Origin: Kitasatospora phosalacinea
Lineage (GTDB): Bacteria; Actinomycetota; Actinomycetes; Streptomycetales; Streptomycetaceae
Length of the DNA: 64,000 nucleotides
NCBI RefSeq assembly: GCF_000717185.1
Contig: NZ_JNYE01000021.1
Coordinates: 1-64,000, forward strand
Direction of reading: 5' to 3'
The position numbers and the translations under genes are program-made. The notes beneath the pieces were generated by a model, which saw only the letters and a program-made list of their open reading frames with translations, searched no databases and was not told the DNA's origin. This document shows positions 16,821 to 25,563 of this stretch, piece by piece. The stretch's first letter is position 1, and every line of letters starts with the position of its first letter.

Positions 16821-17309
16821 GTGGGGGTCACCTACAAGTACTTCGGCGCTCCGGACCGCGCGACCGCCGCCAGGGTTCCCACCGCACTCGGTCCCGGCGG
16901 CCTCGGCCTCGACGCCGGGGAGCTCGGCGCCCTCGGCCGGCTCGGCGACCTGATGGAGACCAGCGGCTCCGCGGGCGGCCACCTCTCCACCAAGATCAAG
17001 CCCGAGACGATGAGCGCGATGGTCCTCACCGGCATCCAGGGCGTCCCGCTGCACCACGTCCCCCCGCTCGAACTGGTCGTCCTGCACCCCGACTACGCGG
17101 TCGTCCAGCTCCCGCACACCGTCGTCGAACCGCTCCGCAAGGCCGACGAGACCGAGCTCGGCGCCGCCGCCTTCATCTGGTCCACCGTCCCCGACCGCCG
17201 CGGCCCGCGGGACGCCTTCGTCATCTACCAGATGCTGCACGAGTGGCAGGACTTCGCCAACCGCCTGCACGAGGCCGGCCACCAGCTGTACTGCCTGGTC
17301 TGGCCCTGA
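16821..17309 (+). CDS. Conserved actinobacterial protein of unknown function
   Basis: 162 residues from GTG 16821, chosen because AAGGAGGGG lies 10-12 bases upstream and the conserved-looking core begins VTYKYFGAPD. An in-frame GTG at 16713 would add 36 low-complexity Gly/Arg-rich residues. The protein is soluble, with a HHVPPLELVVLHPDYAVVQLP segment and a C-terminal half rich in Trp, His and Tyr (MLHEWQDFANRLHEAGHQLYCLVW). I recognise no domain. It is divergent from hemL. Confidence 0.6.
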   Translation: MGVTYKYFGAPDRATAARVPTALGPGGLGLDAGELGALGRLGDLMETSGSAGGHLSTKIKPETMSAMVLTGIQGVPLHHVPPLELVVLHPDYAVVQLPHTVVEPLRKADETELGAAAFIWSTVPDRRGPRDAFVIYQMLHEWQDFANRLHEAGHQLYCLVWP

Positions 17310-17343
17310 CCTCCGCCGCTCCCCCGGCCGCCGCGTGGAAGTT

Positions 17344-18255
17344 TCACCCGGCGGCCGCTGCCGTCCCTCCCCCGGCCGCCGCGCGCAGGAAGGGCAGGAA
17401 GGCGGCCACGGCCGGGGCGGGCAGGTGGCCGCGACGGGTCGCGGTGTGGACGTGGCGGACGGGGGTGTCCTCCGGGTGCAGCGGGACGAGCGCCAGGTCG
17501 GGCCGGGCCGCCCGGGCGGCCAGCGAGGGGATCAGCGTGATGCCCAACCCGGCCGCCACCAGGCCCAGTTTGGCCGTCCAGCCCGCCACCTCGTACTCCA
17601 CCCGCGGCTGGAAGCCGTTGCGCACGCAGGCCGCCAGCAGGGTCGCCCCGGGGTGGCGGCTGGCGGCGATCCACGGCTCCCCGGCCAGCTCGGCCAGCCG
17701 CAGGCGGCGGCGCCGGGCCAGCGGGTGGGTGCGCGGGACGGCCACCAGGACGGGGTCGTCGACCAGCCGGTGCAGCTCGAACCGCTCGGTGTCGTACGGG
17801 TGTTCCGGGTAGGCGGTGACCAGCGCGAGGTCGATCGCCCCGTCCGCGAGCAGGTCGAGCAGCGCCCCGGAGAGCCCCTCGGTGAGGGTCGGCGCGACCG
17901 CCGGGTGGGCGGACCGGAAGGCGGCCAGCGCGGCCGGGACGAGTGCGGCGTTGGCGCTGTCGAAGGCCCCCAGCCGGAGCCGCCCGGCGGCCAGCCCGGT
18001 CAGCGCGGCGAGGTCGCGCCGGGTGCCGTCGAGCCGGTCCAGCAGCGCCTCGGCGTGCGGCAGCAGCGTCCGCCCGTGCTCGGTCAGGGCCACCCCGCGG
18101 GGCAGCCGGTCGAACAGCTGGACGCCCAACTCGCCCTCCAGCGCGGCGATCTGGCGGGAGATCGCGGACTGCGTCCACCCCAGCTGCCCGCCCGCCGCGG
18201 TGAACGAGCCGAGCCGGGCCGCGGTGCGGAAGACCTCCAGCCAAACCATGTCCAT
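17344..18255 (-). CDS. LysR-family transcriptional regulator
   Basis: 303 residues, the family length. The N-terminal winged helix-turn-helix (residues 3-62) shows VFRTAARLGSFTAAGGQLGWTQSAISRQIAALE. The effector domain starts near residue 92 (GRLRLGAFDSANAALVPAAL). It is divergent from a beta-hydroxyacid-dehydrogenase-like gene 65 bases away, the classic LysR arrangement. A perfect palindrome lies within the shared gap, just outside this start codon. The effector is unknown. Confidence 0.9.
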   Translation of the reverse strand: MDMVWLEVFRTAARLGSFTAAGGQLGWTQSAISRQIAALEGELGVQLFDRLPRGVALTEHGRTLLPHAEALLDRLDGTRRDLAALTGLAAGRLRLGAFDSANAALVPAALAAFRSAHPAVAPTLTEGLSGALLDLLADGAIDLALVTAYPEHPYDTERFELHRLVDDPVLVAVPRTHPLARRRRLRLAELAGEPWIAASRHPGATLLAACVRNGFQPRVEYEVAGWTAKLGLVAAGLGITLIPSLAARAARPDLALVPLHPEDTPVRHVHTATRRGHLPAPAVAAFLPFLRAAAGGGTAAAAG

Positions 18256-18258
18256 CCC

Positions 18259-18273
18259 GCATGGCTACCATGC
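18259..18273. promoter_or_regulatory. Putative LysR binding palindrome
   Basis: GCATGGCTACCATGC is a perfect inverted repeat (6-bp arms, 3-base centre) between the divergent LysR and dehydrogenase genes. It fits a LysR autoregulatory and target site. Confidence 0.55.
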
Positions 18274-18320
18274 CGGACATTCGCTTGTCGCCTGCCTGGT
18301 CCGCGCCTAGCGTGGTCGGC

Positions 18321-19109
18321 ATGGAGATCACGGAGCGGGTGGCAGTGCTGGGGCTGGGCCGGATGGGACTTCCGCTGGCCCGCCGACTGAGCGGTGCGGC
18401 AAAGGAGTTGGTGGTCTGGAACCGGACCTCCGGCCGGGCGGCGGGCCTCACCGGGGCGGCCTCACCGGAAGAAGCGGTGCGCGGCGCGGGCGTGGTGGTG
18501 ACCATGCTGTCCGACCCGGCGGCGGTCGCCGAGGTCGCGGACCGGTTCCGCCCCGCGCTCGCCCCGGGCACCCTGTGGATCGACATGTCCTCGATCGGCC
18601 CGGCGGCCGTCGCCGAGCAGCACGCGCAACTCCCGTACGGCGTCGACCTGGTGGACGCCCCGGTGCTCGGCAGCGTCACCGCGGCCGCCACCGGCTCGCT
18701 GGTCGTCTACGCGGGCGGCGCGGACCAGGCCCTGGACCGGGCGGAACCCCTGCTGGCGCACTTCGGCCGGGTGGTCCGCTGCGGCGGGCCCGGCGCGGGC
18801 GCGGCGCTCAAGCTCGTCATGATGGGCGCGATCGTCACCGCCGTGACCGCGGTCGGCGAGGCCCTGGCCGTCGCCGACCGCCTCGGCGTCCCCGCCGCCC
18901 GGGCCCGCCACGCCCTGGCCGCGGGCCCGCTGGCGGGCGTGATGGCCCGGATCGACAGCACCGACGCGGACTTCCCGGTCCGCCTCGCCGCCAAGGACCT
19001 CGCCCTCGCCGACGGCGGCCCCGTCTTCACCGCCGCCCTCGCCGCCCTGGCCCCCCTGTGCGCCGACCCCGCCCGCGCCGAGCTCGACCTCGCGACGGCG
19101 GCGGGGTAG
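18321..19109 (+). CDS. NAD(P)-binding beta-hydroxyacid dehydrogenase-like protein
   Basis: 262 residues, slightly shorter than the usual ~290. The Rossmann motif VAVLGLGRMGLPLARRL is at residues 7-23. The substrate-binding signature region follows (IDMSSIGPA, DAPVLGSVTAAATGSL), and the catalytic lysine segment appears as GAALKLVMM. This places it in the 6-phosphogluconate/3-hydroxyisobutyrate dehydrogenase family or the related imine-reductase group. The substrate cannot be told. It is divergent from, and likely controlled by, the LysR gene at 17344. Confidence 0.82.
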   Translation: MEITERVAVLGLGRMGLPLARRLSGAAKELVVWNRTSGRAAGLTGAASPEEAVRGAGVVVTMLSDPAAVAEVADRFRPALAPGTLWIDMSSIGPAAVAEQHAQLPYGVDLVDAPVLGSVTAAATGSLVVYAGGADQALDRAEPLLAHFGRVVRCGGPGAGAALKLVMMGAIVTAVTAVGEALAVADRLGVPAARARHALAAGPLAGVMARIDSTDADFPVRLAAKDLALADGGPVFTAALAALAPLCADPARAELDLATAAG

Positions 19110-19179
19110 GGCTCGGAGAACCCTTCGACAGGCGAAGGGGAACGAGCCGGGGGCCCCTGATGGTGCCTCCCCCCGTTGC

Positions 19180-19305
19180 TCACGCTCTCGTCCGGACCGC
19201 CAGCGCCACCAGGAGCAGCGCCGGAACGGCGAGCAGCGCGAAGGCGGTCGGGAAGGCGACGGCGGCGAAACAGGCGGTGGCCGCCCGGTACTTCCGGGAG
19301 AACAT
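19180..19305 (-). CDS. Possible 41-residue single-helix membrane peptide
   Basis: Short minus-strand frame from ATG 19305: a basic start (MFSRKYRAAT), then one long hydrophobic stretch (AFPTAFALLAVPALLLVALAV) and a basic end. GGAGGGG abuts the ATG, which is too close for a normal start; an in-frame GTG nine bases upstream is an alternative. It lies alone in the 425-base gap between two plus-strand genes. It may be chance in GC-rich DNA. Confidence 0.25.
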   Translation of the reverse strand: MFSRKYRAATACFAAVAFPTAFALLAVPALLLVALAVRTRA

Positions 19306-19466
19306 CCCCTCCACGGCGCGGGCCCCCTCGGCGGAATCGGACGACGACCCCCAAAGGTCTCTACCAATTCCGTTCGGACGCAAGCGGTTTTCTCCGCCCC
19401 GACCCCTGCCCGCGCCCCTGCCCGCACCCCTGCCCCGAACACCAATTCCCTTGTCCCACAGGCTGT

Positions 19467-19495
19467 TTGGCGATCCCGGAGGGCCTGGTTAGGAT
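19467..19495 (+). promoter_or_regulatory. Sigma-70-type promoter for the PEBP gene
   Basis: TTGGCG, a 17-base spacer, then TAGGAT. A start of transcription near 19502 would give a short leader containing GAGGGG before ATG 19535. The rest of the 19110-19534 gap is low-complexity and shows nothing else certain. Confidence 0.5.
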
Positions 19496-19534
19496 CGCCC
19501 CGAAGCGACCGCTTTCCGAGGGGGGAACCCGCCG

Positions 19535-20077
19535 ATGACCACGTCCGTCCGGCCGCCGCTGCCGTTCGACTTCCTGCGACCCGTCCCGTCGTTCACCGTG
19601 CTCAGCACCGACCTCGTCGACGGCGGCGAGATCGGCGAGGAGCAGGCGTACGAGGGCAAGAACCGCTCGCCGCAGCTCAGCTGGTCCGGCTTCCCGGCGG
19701 AGACCAGGAGCTTCGCGGTGACCTGCTTCGACCCGGACGCGCCGACCGGCTGCGGGTGGTGGCACTGGCAGCTGACCGACATCCCGGCCGACGTCACCGA
19801 GCTGCCGGCCGGTGCGGGCAGCGGCGAGTTCCCCGGCCTGCCCGCCGGGGCCGTGCACGGCCGCAACGACTTCGGCACCAACGACTTCGGCGGCGCCGCC
19901 CCGCCGCCCGGGCACGGTCGGCACCGCTACGTGTTCGCGGTGCACGCCCTGCCGGTGGAGTCCCTCGGGCTGGCCGCGGACACCCCGGCGGCCCTGGTCA
20001 GCGGCACCCTGGGCTTCCTCGCCCTGGCCCGGGCCGTGCTGGTCGTCGAGTACGAGACCCACGCCCCGCAGGACTGA
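19535..20077 (+). CDS. YbhB/YbcL-type Raf kinase inhibitor-like (PEBP) protein
   Basis: 180 residues. PEBP signatures are present: LSWSGFPAETRSFAVTCFDPDAPT (ligand-pocket DPDAP motif near residue 71), GWWHWQLTDIPADVTELP, and PPPGHGRHRYVFAVHAL (GxHRY motif). The N-terminus has no signal peptide. Bacterial PEBP proteins have no settled function; some bind small ligands. ATG 19535 follows GAGGGGGGAACC. Confidence 0.92.
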   Translation: MTTSVRPPLPFDFLRPVPSFTVLSTDLVDGGEIGEEQAYEGKNRSPQLSWSGFPAETRSFAVTCFDPDAPTGCGWWHWQLTDIPADVTELPAGAGSGEFPGLPAGAVHGRNDFGTNDFGGAAPPPGHGRHRYVFAVHALPVESLGLAADTPAALVSGTLGFLALARAVLVVEYETHAPQD

Positions 20078-20181
20078 CCCGGCGCGGAACGGGCGGACGC
20101 CCCGACGGCGGACGCCCCGGCAGCGAGCCCGAACACGGGCCTGCCGCCGGGCCGTCCGCCCGCCCGCCCGGTGCGGGGTCG

Positions 20182-21993
20182 TCAGGGGGTGACGACCGGG
20201 AACGCCGGGTCGGACTCGTCCAGGACCGCGAACAGCCGGTCCAGCACGGCCGGGTCGCCGCTGAGGTCGATCCCGTCCCGGCCCTTTCCGGCCAGCAGGG
20301 CGAACAGCTGCGGCTTGGTGAGGGTGGCGGTGAGGTCGGCCGGGCCCTGGTCCCGGGTGACCTCGCCGTGCACCAGCACGCCGTTGTGCAGCGTCGCCCG
20401 GTGGGTGGTGCCGAGGTCGGTGAACTTCCAGACGGTGCTGAGCCGTTCGCCCCAGGCCGCGGGGCCGTTGACCCGGATCGCCAGCGAGTCGAAGACCTGG
20501 TCGACGGTGAGCGCCCCGGCGAAGTTGCCCGCCCCGAACGGCATCGCCTTCGGCGGGTTGCGCAGCTCCAGCGCGCCCATCAGGTAGCAGTTGCGCCAGG
20601 TGGCGTTCTCCGCGCCGTACCCGAGCCGTTCGAAGACCTGCGCCAGCTGCTCCTTGGCCTCCCCGTCCTCCGGGTCGGCGAACACCGCGTGCTTGAGCAG
20701 TTGGGCGGCGAACCGCAGGTCACCGGCGTCGGCGTACTCCCGGGCCTTGGCGAGGACGGCGTCCTGGCCGCCGATGCAGTCGACGTAGCGCTTGGCGCTC
20801 GCGGTCGGCGGGTGCTCCCACAGCGAGGCCGGGTTGCCGTCGTACCAGCCCATGTAGCGCTGGTAGACGGCCTTCACGTTGTGGCTGACCGAGCCGTAGT
20901 AGCCGCGGGCGTGCCAGGCGGAGGCCAGCGCGGGCGGGAGTTCCAGCTGCTCGGCGATCTCCGGGCCGGTGAGGCCCTGGTTGAGCAGCCGCAGGGTCTG
21001 GTCGTGCAGGTAGCCGTACAGGTCGCGCTGCTCGGAGAGGAAGCGGGTGAGCCGCTCGGTGCCCCAGGTCGGCCAGTGGTGCGAGGCGAACACCACGTCG
21101 GAGTCGGCGGCGAACAGGTCGATCGCCTCGGTGAGGTAGCGCGACCAGATCCGGGCGTCGCGGACCACCGCGCCGCGCAGGGTCAGGATGTTGTGCAGGT
21201 TGTGGGTGGCGTTCTCGGCCATGCACAGGGCGCGGCGCTCGGGCAGGAAGAAGTTCAGCTCGGACGGCGCCTCGGTGCCGGGCGTCAGCTGGAAGCGGAA
21301 CAGCACCCCGTCGAGCCGCTCCTCCTGCCCGGTGCGCGTGACGTCGAGGGTGGCGGGCCGCAGGCTCGGGGTGCCGTGCGAGGCGGTGTGGCCGAGGCCC
21401 ATGCCGACCAGCCCGGTCGGACCGGCCGGGAGGTCGCCGCCGGAGTAGTAGTCGCCGCGCCGCAGCATCGCGGTGCCCGCGTACACGTTCTCGGCGACCG
21501 AGTGCTCCAGGAACCCGGACGGGGCGACGATCGGGACGTCCGCGCCCTCGGCCAGGACGCCGTCCACGCCGCCGAAGTGGTCGATGTGCGAGTGGGTGAA
21601 CAGCACGGCGGTGACCGGGCGTTCGCCGCGGTGCTTCCGGTAGAGCGCCAGGCCGGCCGCCGCGCACTCGGCGGACACCAGCGGGTCGACCACCACCAGC
21701 CCGCGCTCGCCCTCGATCAGCGTCATGTTCGACAGGTCGAAGCCGCGGATCTGGTAGACGCCCTCGGTGACCTCGAACAGCCCGGCGCGGGCGGTCAGTT
21801 GGGACTGCCGCCAGAGGCTGGGGTGGACGGTGTCGGGGCACTCCCCGGCCAGGAAGTCGGTGGCCCGGAAGTCCCACGCGACCCGCCCGTCCGCGGTGGT
21901 GACGGTGTCGGTGTCGGGCGGGGCGACCAGTCCGCGGTCGGCGTCCTCGAAGTCGGTGCGGTCGGAGTAGTCCAGCTGGTCGTGGTGGGTCAC
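20182..21993 (-). CDS. Alkyl/aryl-sulfatase-like metallo-beta-lactamase-fold hydrolase
   Basis: 603 residues from GTG 21993, with GGGAGG eight bases upstream. The zinc motif HSHIDHFGG (THSHIDH near residue 133) and later ligands in ENATHNLHNI and ASHHWPTWG are those of SdsA1-like alkyl sulfatases. A dimerisation domain follows (LWEHPPTASAKRYVDCIGG), then a C-terminal SCP2-like domain (VDQVFDSLAIRVNG onward). The family cleaves sulfate esters such as dodecyl sulfate. No signal peptide is visible, so the enzyme seems cytoplasmic. It is convergent with the PEBP gene, and a GntR regulator gene lies just upstream on the same strand. Confidence 0.88.
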   Translation of the reverse strand: MTHHDQLDYSDRTDFEDADRGLVAPPDTDTVTTADGRVAWDFRATDFLAGECPDTVHPSLWRQSQLTARAGLFEVTEGVYQIRGFDLSNMTLIEGERGLVVVDPLVSAECAAAGLALYRKHRGERPVTAVLFTHSHIDHFGGVDGVLAEGADVPIVAPSGFLEHSVAENVYAGTAMLRRGDYYSGGDLPAGPTGLVGMGLGHTASHGTPSLRPATLDVTRTGQEERLDGVLFRFQLTPGTEAPSELNFFLPERRALCMAENATHNLHNILTLRGAVVRDARIWSRYLTEAIDLFAADSDVVFASHHWPTWGTERLTRFLSEQRDLYGYLHDQTLRLLNQGLTGPEIAEQLELPPALASAWHARGYYGSVSHNVKAVYQRYMGWYDGNPASLWEHPPTASAKRYVDCIGGQDAVLAKAREYADAGDLRFAAQLLKHAVFADPEDGEAKEQLAQVFERLGYGAENATWRNCYLMGALELRNPPKAMPFGAGNFAGALTVDQVFDSLAIRVNGPAAWGERLSTVWKFTDLGTTHRATLHNGVLVHGEVTRDQGPADLTATLTKPQLFALLAGKGRDGIDLSGDPAVLDRLFAVLDESDPAFPVVTP

Positions 21994-22156
21994 CGTGGCG
22001 CCTCCCGGATCGCGGGCCGCACCCGCGCCGCTCGCGGGCGGACCCTCCCCCAGCCTCCGCCGCCGCACCCCGCCCCGGCCCGGGCTGCTGCTCCGAACCG
22101 GTGAACGGGCCGCGCCCGGGTTGTCCACAGGCCTGTGGACAACCCGGGCGCCCCGC

Positions 22157-22915
22157 TCAGGCGTCGAAGTCGTACTCCAGGATGTACGAGGCCGAGTCGA
22201 GCACCATCTCGTTGACCTCCACCGCCTGCCCGTCCTCGGCGAACGCGATCCGGTGCACCAGGAACACCGGCGTCCCGGGTGCCAGCGCCAGCCGCTCCGC
22301 CTCGTCCCCCAGCGGCATCCGGGAGCGGATCTGCTCCTGGAAGTGCACCGGCTTGTGGCCCAGTTCGGCGAGCCGGGCGTACGTGCCGCCGGGGCCGGTG
22401 TCCGGGTCGGTGATCCGGCTGCCCGCGACCAGCGCGGCCGGCAGGTACGAGTCGGAGAGCAGCACCGGCTTGCCGTCCAGCACGAAGCGGCGGCTGCGCA
22501 CGCAGGCGGGCTCGCCCGCCTTGAGGCCCAGCACGGCGGCGATCTGCTCGGGCGCCTCCCGCTCGGCGACGCTCAGCTGGTCCACCGCCAGCTCGCGGGA
22601 GGCTATGTCGGCCGACCAGACCGAGGCGCCGCCGCCCCACGTCCGGCCGGACAGCCGCTGGATGCCGCGGCGCCGTATCGGCCGGAACTCCCGGACGAAC
22701 ACGCCCACGCCCCGGCGGGCCTCCGCTATCCCCTCGCCCTGCAGCACCCCGAGCGCCTGACGGGCCGTCATCCTGGCCACGCCGTACGTCGCCATCAGGT
22801 CGTTCTCGCCGGGGAGCCGGTCGCCGGGGCGGTAGCGGCCGGCGTCGATCTCGCGCTTGAGGTCCTCGGCGATCCGCTGGTACTTGGGCTGCGTGGCGCG
22901 TGGGTGACTGGTCAT
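22157..22915 (-). CDS. GntR-family regulator, HutC subfamily (UTRA domain)
   Basis: 252 residues. The GntR winged helix is at residues 8-75 (YQRIAEDLKREIDAGRYRPGD, LMATYGVARMTARQALGVLQ). The UTRA effector domain runs from ~100 to the end, with SRRFVLDGKPVLLSDSYLP and the C-terminal ASYILEYDFDA. HutC-type members sense small metabolites. Three copies of TCTAGA lie in the 169-base gap to the divergent ATPase gene, so the protein probably regulates itself and its neighbour. Confidence 0.92.
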   Translation of the reverse strand: MTSHPRATQPKYQRIAEDLKREIDAGRYRPGDRLPGENDLMATYGVARMTARQALGVLQGEGIAEARRGVGVFVREFRPIRRRGIQRLSGRTWGGGASVWSADIASRELAVDQLSVAEREAPEQIAAVLGLKAGEPACVRSRRFVLDGKPVLLSDSYLPAALVAGSRITDPDTGPGGTYARLAELGHKPVHFQEQIRSRMPLGDEAERLALAPGTPVFLVHRIAFAEDGQAVEVNEMVLDSASYILEYDFDA

Positions 22916-22940
22916 GGCGGCGGACTTCCTTCCCCTCTTC

Positions 22941-23011
22941 TCTAGACATCCTACGCAGGGGCGGTCCCTGACGCATTGACATCTCTAGAGATTTCAGCTT
23001 GTCTAGAGATG
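22941..23011. promoter_or_regulatory. Three TCTAGA operator-like sites in the GntR divergent promoter
   Basis: TCTAGA occurs at 22941, 22984 and 23002. The middle copy lies in the 12-base palindrome ATCTCTAGAGAT (22981-22992). The middle and right copies together form a larger inverted repeat, CATCTCTAGA...TCTAGAGATG. TTGACA at 22977 overlaps the middle site. TCTAGA cores are known for HutC-type GntR regulators such as DasR (GTCTAGAC), so these are likely operators of the adjacent GntR protein. Confidence 0.65.
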
Positions 23012-23084
23012 TTGGGATCTGACATACCCTCATATCGGCTGCCGAGTCTCCGCCCATCGGGCGAAACCGCGTGAGGAGCCCGCC

Positions 23085-23600
23085 ATGTCCGTCCACCGTC
23101 GATGGTTCTCACTGCCCCGCGAGCCCGCCACCGTCGCCGCCGGACGCCGCCGGGTCCGCGACCTCCTCACCGCCTGGAACACCCCCCTGGACGAGGACAC
23201 CCGCTTCGCCCTCGACCTCGTCACCTCCGAACTCCTCGGCAACGCCGTCCGCCACGCCACCGGGGACGCCGTCACCGTCGGCGTCCACGCCGACCCGCTG
23301 CACCACCGCGCCGTCATCGAGGTCTACGACTCCTCCCCCGCCGTCCCCGTCCCCGGCCGCCCCGCCGACGACGAGGAGTCCGGCCGCGGCCTGCTCCTGA
23401 TCGCCGAACTCGCCCTCGCCCACGGCGTGGTGCGCAAGCGCGGCGGCAAGTGGGTCTGGGCCGAGATCGCCCTCCCCGGCGCCGCCGCCCGCCCGGCCGA
23501 GGGCACCGCGTCCCGCCCGGCCGGGGGCACCGCCGACGACCCCCCGCCGCACGGGGCCCCGCACGGCGGGGTCGCGCCCTGGGCGATGACCTGCCACTGA
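23085..23600 (+). CDS. RsbW-like anti-sigma/serine kinase ATPase
   Basis: 171 residues with a single HATPase_c domain (GHKL fold): ELLGNAVRHA (N box near residue 47), VYDSSP (G1-type region) and GRGLLLIAELA (G2 box). The C-terminal 40 residues are Pro/Gly/Ala-rich. Streptomycetes carry dozens of such stand-alone ATPases, which bind sigma factors or anti-anti-sigma proteins. No partner is encoded next to it. The promoter overlaps the TCTAGA sites, so control by the GntR regulator is likely. Confidence 0.87.
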   Translation: MSVHRRWFSLPREPATVAAGRRRVRDLLTAWNTPLDEDTRFALDLVTSELLGNAVRHATGDAVTVGVHADPLHHRAVIEVYDSSPAVPVPGRPADDEESGRGLLLIAELALAHGVVRKRGGKWVWAEIALPGAAARPAEGTASRPAGGTADDPPPHGAPHGGVAPWAMTCH

Positions 23601-23609
23601 ACGGGGCGG

Positions 23610-24560
23610 TCAGGCCGTCAGCACCCGGTGCAGCTCCGCCGTGCCGCGCCCCAGCGACCGCGCCGCCAGCCAGGCCGCCGCGCCCGCGCCGTCCCCGGCC
23701 GGGCGGAGCGGGGCGTCGGGCCAGCGGGCCGCGAGCAGCGGGCGCAGCCGGGCGGCGAGCGGGGTCGGGGAGCTGAGCAGACCGCCGGCCAGCACGACCG
23801 GCAGCGCGGAACCGCGCGGGCGGAGCAACGAGAGCGTGTCGAGCAGGTGGTCGGCGGCCCGGGCGACCAGGGCGAGCGCCGCGGGGTCGCCGAGCCCGGC
23901 CTGCTCCAGGACGACGGGGGCGAGCCGGGCCAGCCGGGCCGGGGCCTGCGCGTGGACGGCCGCGATCAGCGTCGAACGGGGGTCCTCGCCCGGGCCGTCC
24001 GGGCCGGCCAGCGCCGCGGCGACCGCCGCGTCCAGGCCGGTCAGCGGCACCTCCCGGTCGATGGCGGTGAGGACGCCGGAGACGGCCTCCCGACCGAGCC
24101 AGACACCCGAGCCGCGGTCGCCCAGCAGCCAGCCGTGCCCGTCCGCGGTGCGGCGCAGCTCGTGGCCGAGGACCTCGGCGGCCATCCCGCCCGTCCCGCT
24201 GAGCACCACGTGGCCGTCCGCCGCGGAGCTGCCCGCGGCGTGCGCCAGCAGGACGTCGCTCACCAGCACCGGGGGCGCGCCCAGCCCGAGACCGTCCCAG
24301 AGCGGCCCGAAGTCCGGCTGCACCACCAGCCCGCCCGCGAGCCCGAGCACCCCCGCCACCACCCGCCCCGGGTCCACCCCGGCCAGCGCGGCCCGCACCG
24401 CGTCCCCGATCTCCTTCGCCGCGGCCTCCGCCCCGTGCGCGACCGGGTTCCCCCCGCCGCCGCGCGCCCGCCCGACCACCCGCCCGTCCAGCCCCGCGAC
24501 CAGGACACGCGTACTGGTGCCCCCGACGTCCAGCCCGAGCACCAAGTCCGCACCGGTCAC
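23610..24560 (-). CDS. N-acetylglucosamine-kinase-like protein (BadF/BadG family)
   Basis: 316 residues from GTG 24560, with GGAGG six bases upstream; the GTG at 24563 is too close. The ASKHA ATPase fold is clear: LGLDVGGTSTRVLVAGLDG (phosphate 1), LVSDVLLAHA (catalytic Asp), VLSGTGGMAAEV (phosphate 2), LGDRGSGVWLGREAVSGVL, and VVLAGGLLSSPTPL (adenosine). The BadF/BadG/BcrA/BcrD family in this form phosphorylates N-acetylglucosamine. It is convergent with the ATPase gene. Confidence 0.88.
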   Translation of the reverse strand: MTGADLVLGLDVGGTSTRVLVAGLDGRVVGRARGGGGNPVAHGAEAAAKEIGDAVRAALAGVDPGRVVAGVLGLAGGLVVQPDFGPLWDGLGLGAPPVLVSDVLLAHAAGSSAADGHVVLSGTGGMAAEVLGHELRRTADGHGWLLGDRGSGVWLGREAVSGVLTAIDREVPLTGLDAAVAAALAGPDGPGEDPRSTLIAAVHAQAPARLARLAPVVLEQAGLGDPAALALVARAADHLLDTLSLLRPRGSALPVVLAGGLLSSPTPLAARLRPLLAARWPDAPLRPAGDGAGAAAWLAARSLGRGTAELHRVLTA

Positions 24561-24674
24561 CACACACCTCCGGGCCCCATGCTCCCACCTGCCGGGGGCG
24601 GCCGAGGGCCCGGAGCGCCCCCGAATTCGCTACCGCCCGGGCGTCCGACGAGTCAGCATGACGGGGTGGAAGAC

Positions 24675-25244
24675 GTGCCGAAGAAGCAGATCAGGGCCCG
24701 CTACGACGACGAGACGGTGACGGTCTACCAGGCGTTCCGGCCGGAGATCGCGGAGCCCGCCGTCGCGGAGGGCCGGTTCCCGGCGGCGTTCTCGCTGGAG
24801 CGGATGACGTGGGTGAAGCCCTCGTTCCGCTGGCTGATGCACCGCAGCGACTGGGCCCGGAGCGAGGGGCAGGAGCGGGTGCTGGGGGTGGTGGTCCGGC
24901 GGGAGGGGTTCGACGCCGCGCTGGGGGCGGCGGTGCTGAGTGCGTACGAGCGCGGGGTGCACGCCTCGCGGGCGCAGTGGCAGCGGGAGTTGCGGCGCAG
25001 TGCGGCCCGGGTGCAGTGGGACCCGGAGCGCGACCTGCAGTTGCGGCCGCTGGCGCACCGTTCGCTGCAGCTGGGCCTGGGCGGGGAGCTGGTGCGGCGC
25101 TACGCGGAGGAGTGGCTGGTGCGGATCGAGGACCTGACGCCGCTGGCCCGCGCGCTGCACGCCTCGCGGGAGCCCGGGCTGCTGCCGCCGGAGCGGCCGT
25201 ACCCGGTGCCCGCGGGCGCGGCCGCCCGGCTCGGGCTGTCCTGA
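24675..25244 (+). CDS. DUF4291 family protein
   Basis: 189 residues from GTG 24675 (GTG 24666 is also in frame). The sequence IRARYDDETVTVYQAFRPEI near the start, LERMTWVKPSFRWLMHRSDWA and QERVLGVVVRREGF match DUF4291, a widespread uncharacterised soluble family. It is rich in Trp, Arg and Glu, with no signal peptide or membrane helix. It stands alone and is closed by a strong bidirectional hairpin. Confidence 0.82.
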   Translation: MPKKQIRARYDDETVTVYQAFRPEIAEPAVAEGRFPAAFSLERMTWVKPSFRWLMHRSDWARSEGQERVLGVVVRREGFDAALGAAVLSAYERGVHASRAQWQRELRRSAARVQWDPERDLQLRPLAHRSLQLGLGGELVRRYAEEWLVRIEDLTPLARALHASREPGLLPPERPYPVPAGAAARLGLS

Positions 25245-25254
25245 CCGGCCGACG

Positions 25255-25308
25255 CGACCGAGCCGCCGCCCGCACCTCGTCAGGAGGGTGCGGACGGCGG
25301 CTCGGTCG
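25255..25308. terminator. Bidirectional terminator between the DUF4291 gene and a chaplin
   Basis: 22-bp stem with one mismatch (CGACCGAGCCGCCG arms, 10-base loop) between convergent genes. Confidence 0.85.
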
Positions 25309-25323
25309 ACCAGGGGGCTCGCG

Positions 25324-25563
25324 TCAGCCGACGTTGGCGCAGGAGTTGCCGAACGCGGGGTTCAGGGCGCCGATGACGTCCACCGAGTTGCCGCACAGGT
25401 TGACCGGGATGTGCACCGGGACCTGGATCTCGTTGCCGGAGGCGACACCGGGGGAACCGGCGGCGACACCCTCGGCGCCGCTGCTCGCCATGGCGGAGCC
25501 CGCACCGGCGGCGACGATGCCCACGACAGCGGCGCCGACGGCGGCGGCCTTCTTGATGCTCAT
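25324..25563 (-). CDS. Short chaplin
   Basis: 79 residues. A signal peptide (MSIKKAAA, hydrophobic core, cleavage near AMA-SSG at ~26) precedes one chaplin domain: GAEGVAAGSPGVASGN, VPVHIPVNLCGNSVDVIGALNPAFGNSCANVG. The two cysteines form the conserved disulfide. Short chaplins are secreted, assemble into amyloid-like fibrils and make aerial hyphae hydrophobic. ATG 25563 follows GAGGAGACTCA. It is divergent from the next chaplin, and in model species its transcription depends on BldN, encoded about 14 kb away here. Confidence 0.95.
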   Translation of the reverse strand: MSIKKAAAVGAAVVGIVAAGAGSAMASSGAEGVAAGSPGVASGNEIQVPVHIPVNLCGNSVDVIGALNPAFGNSCANVG

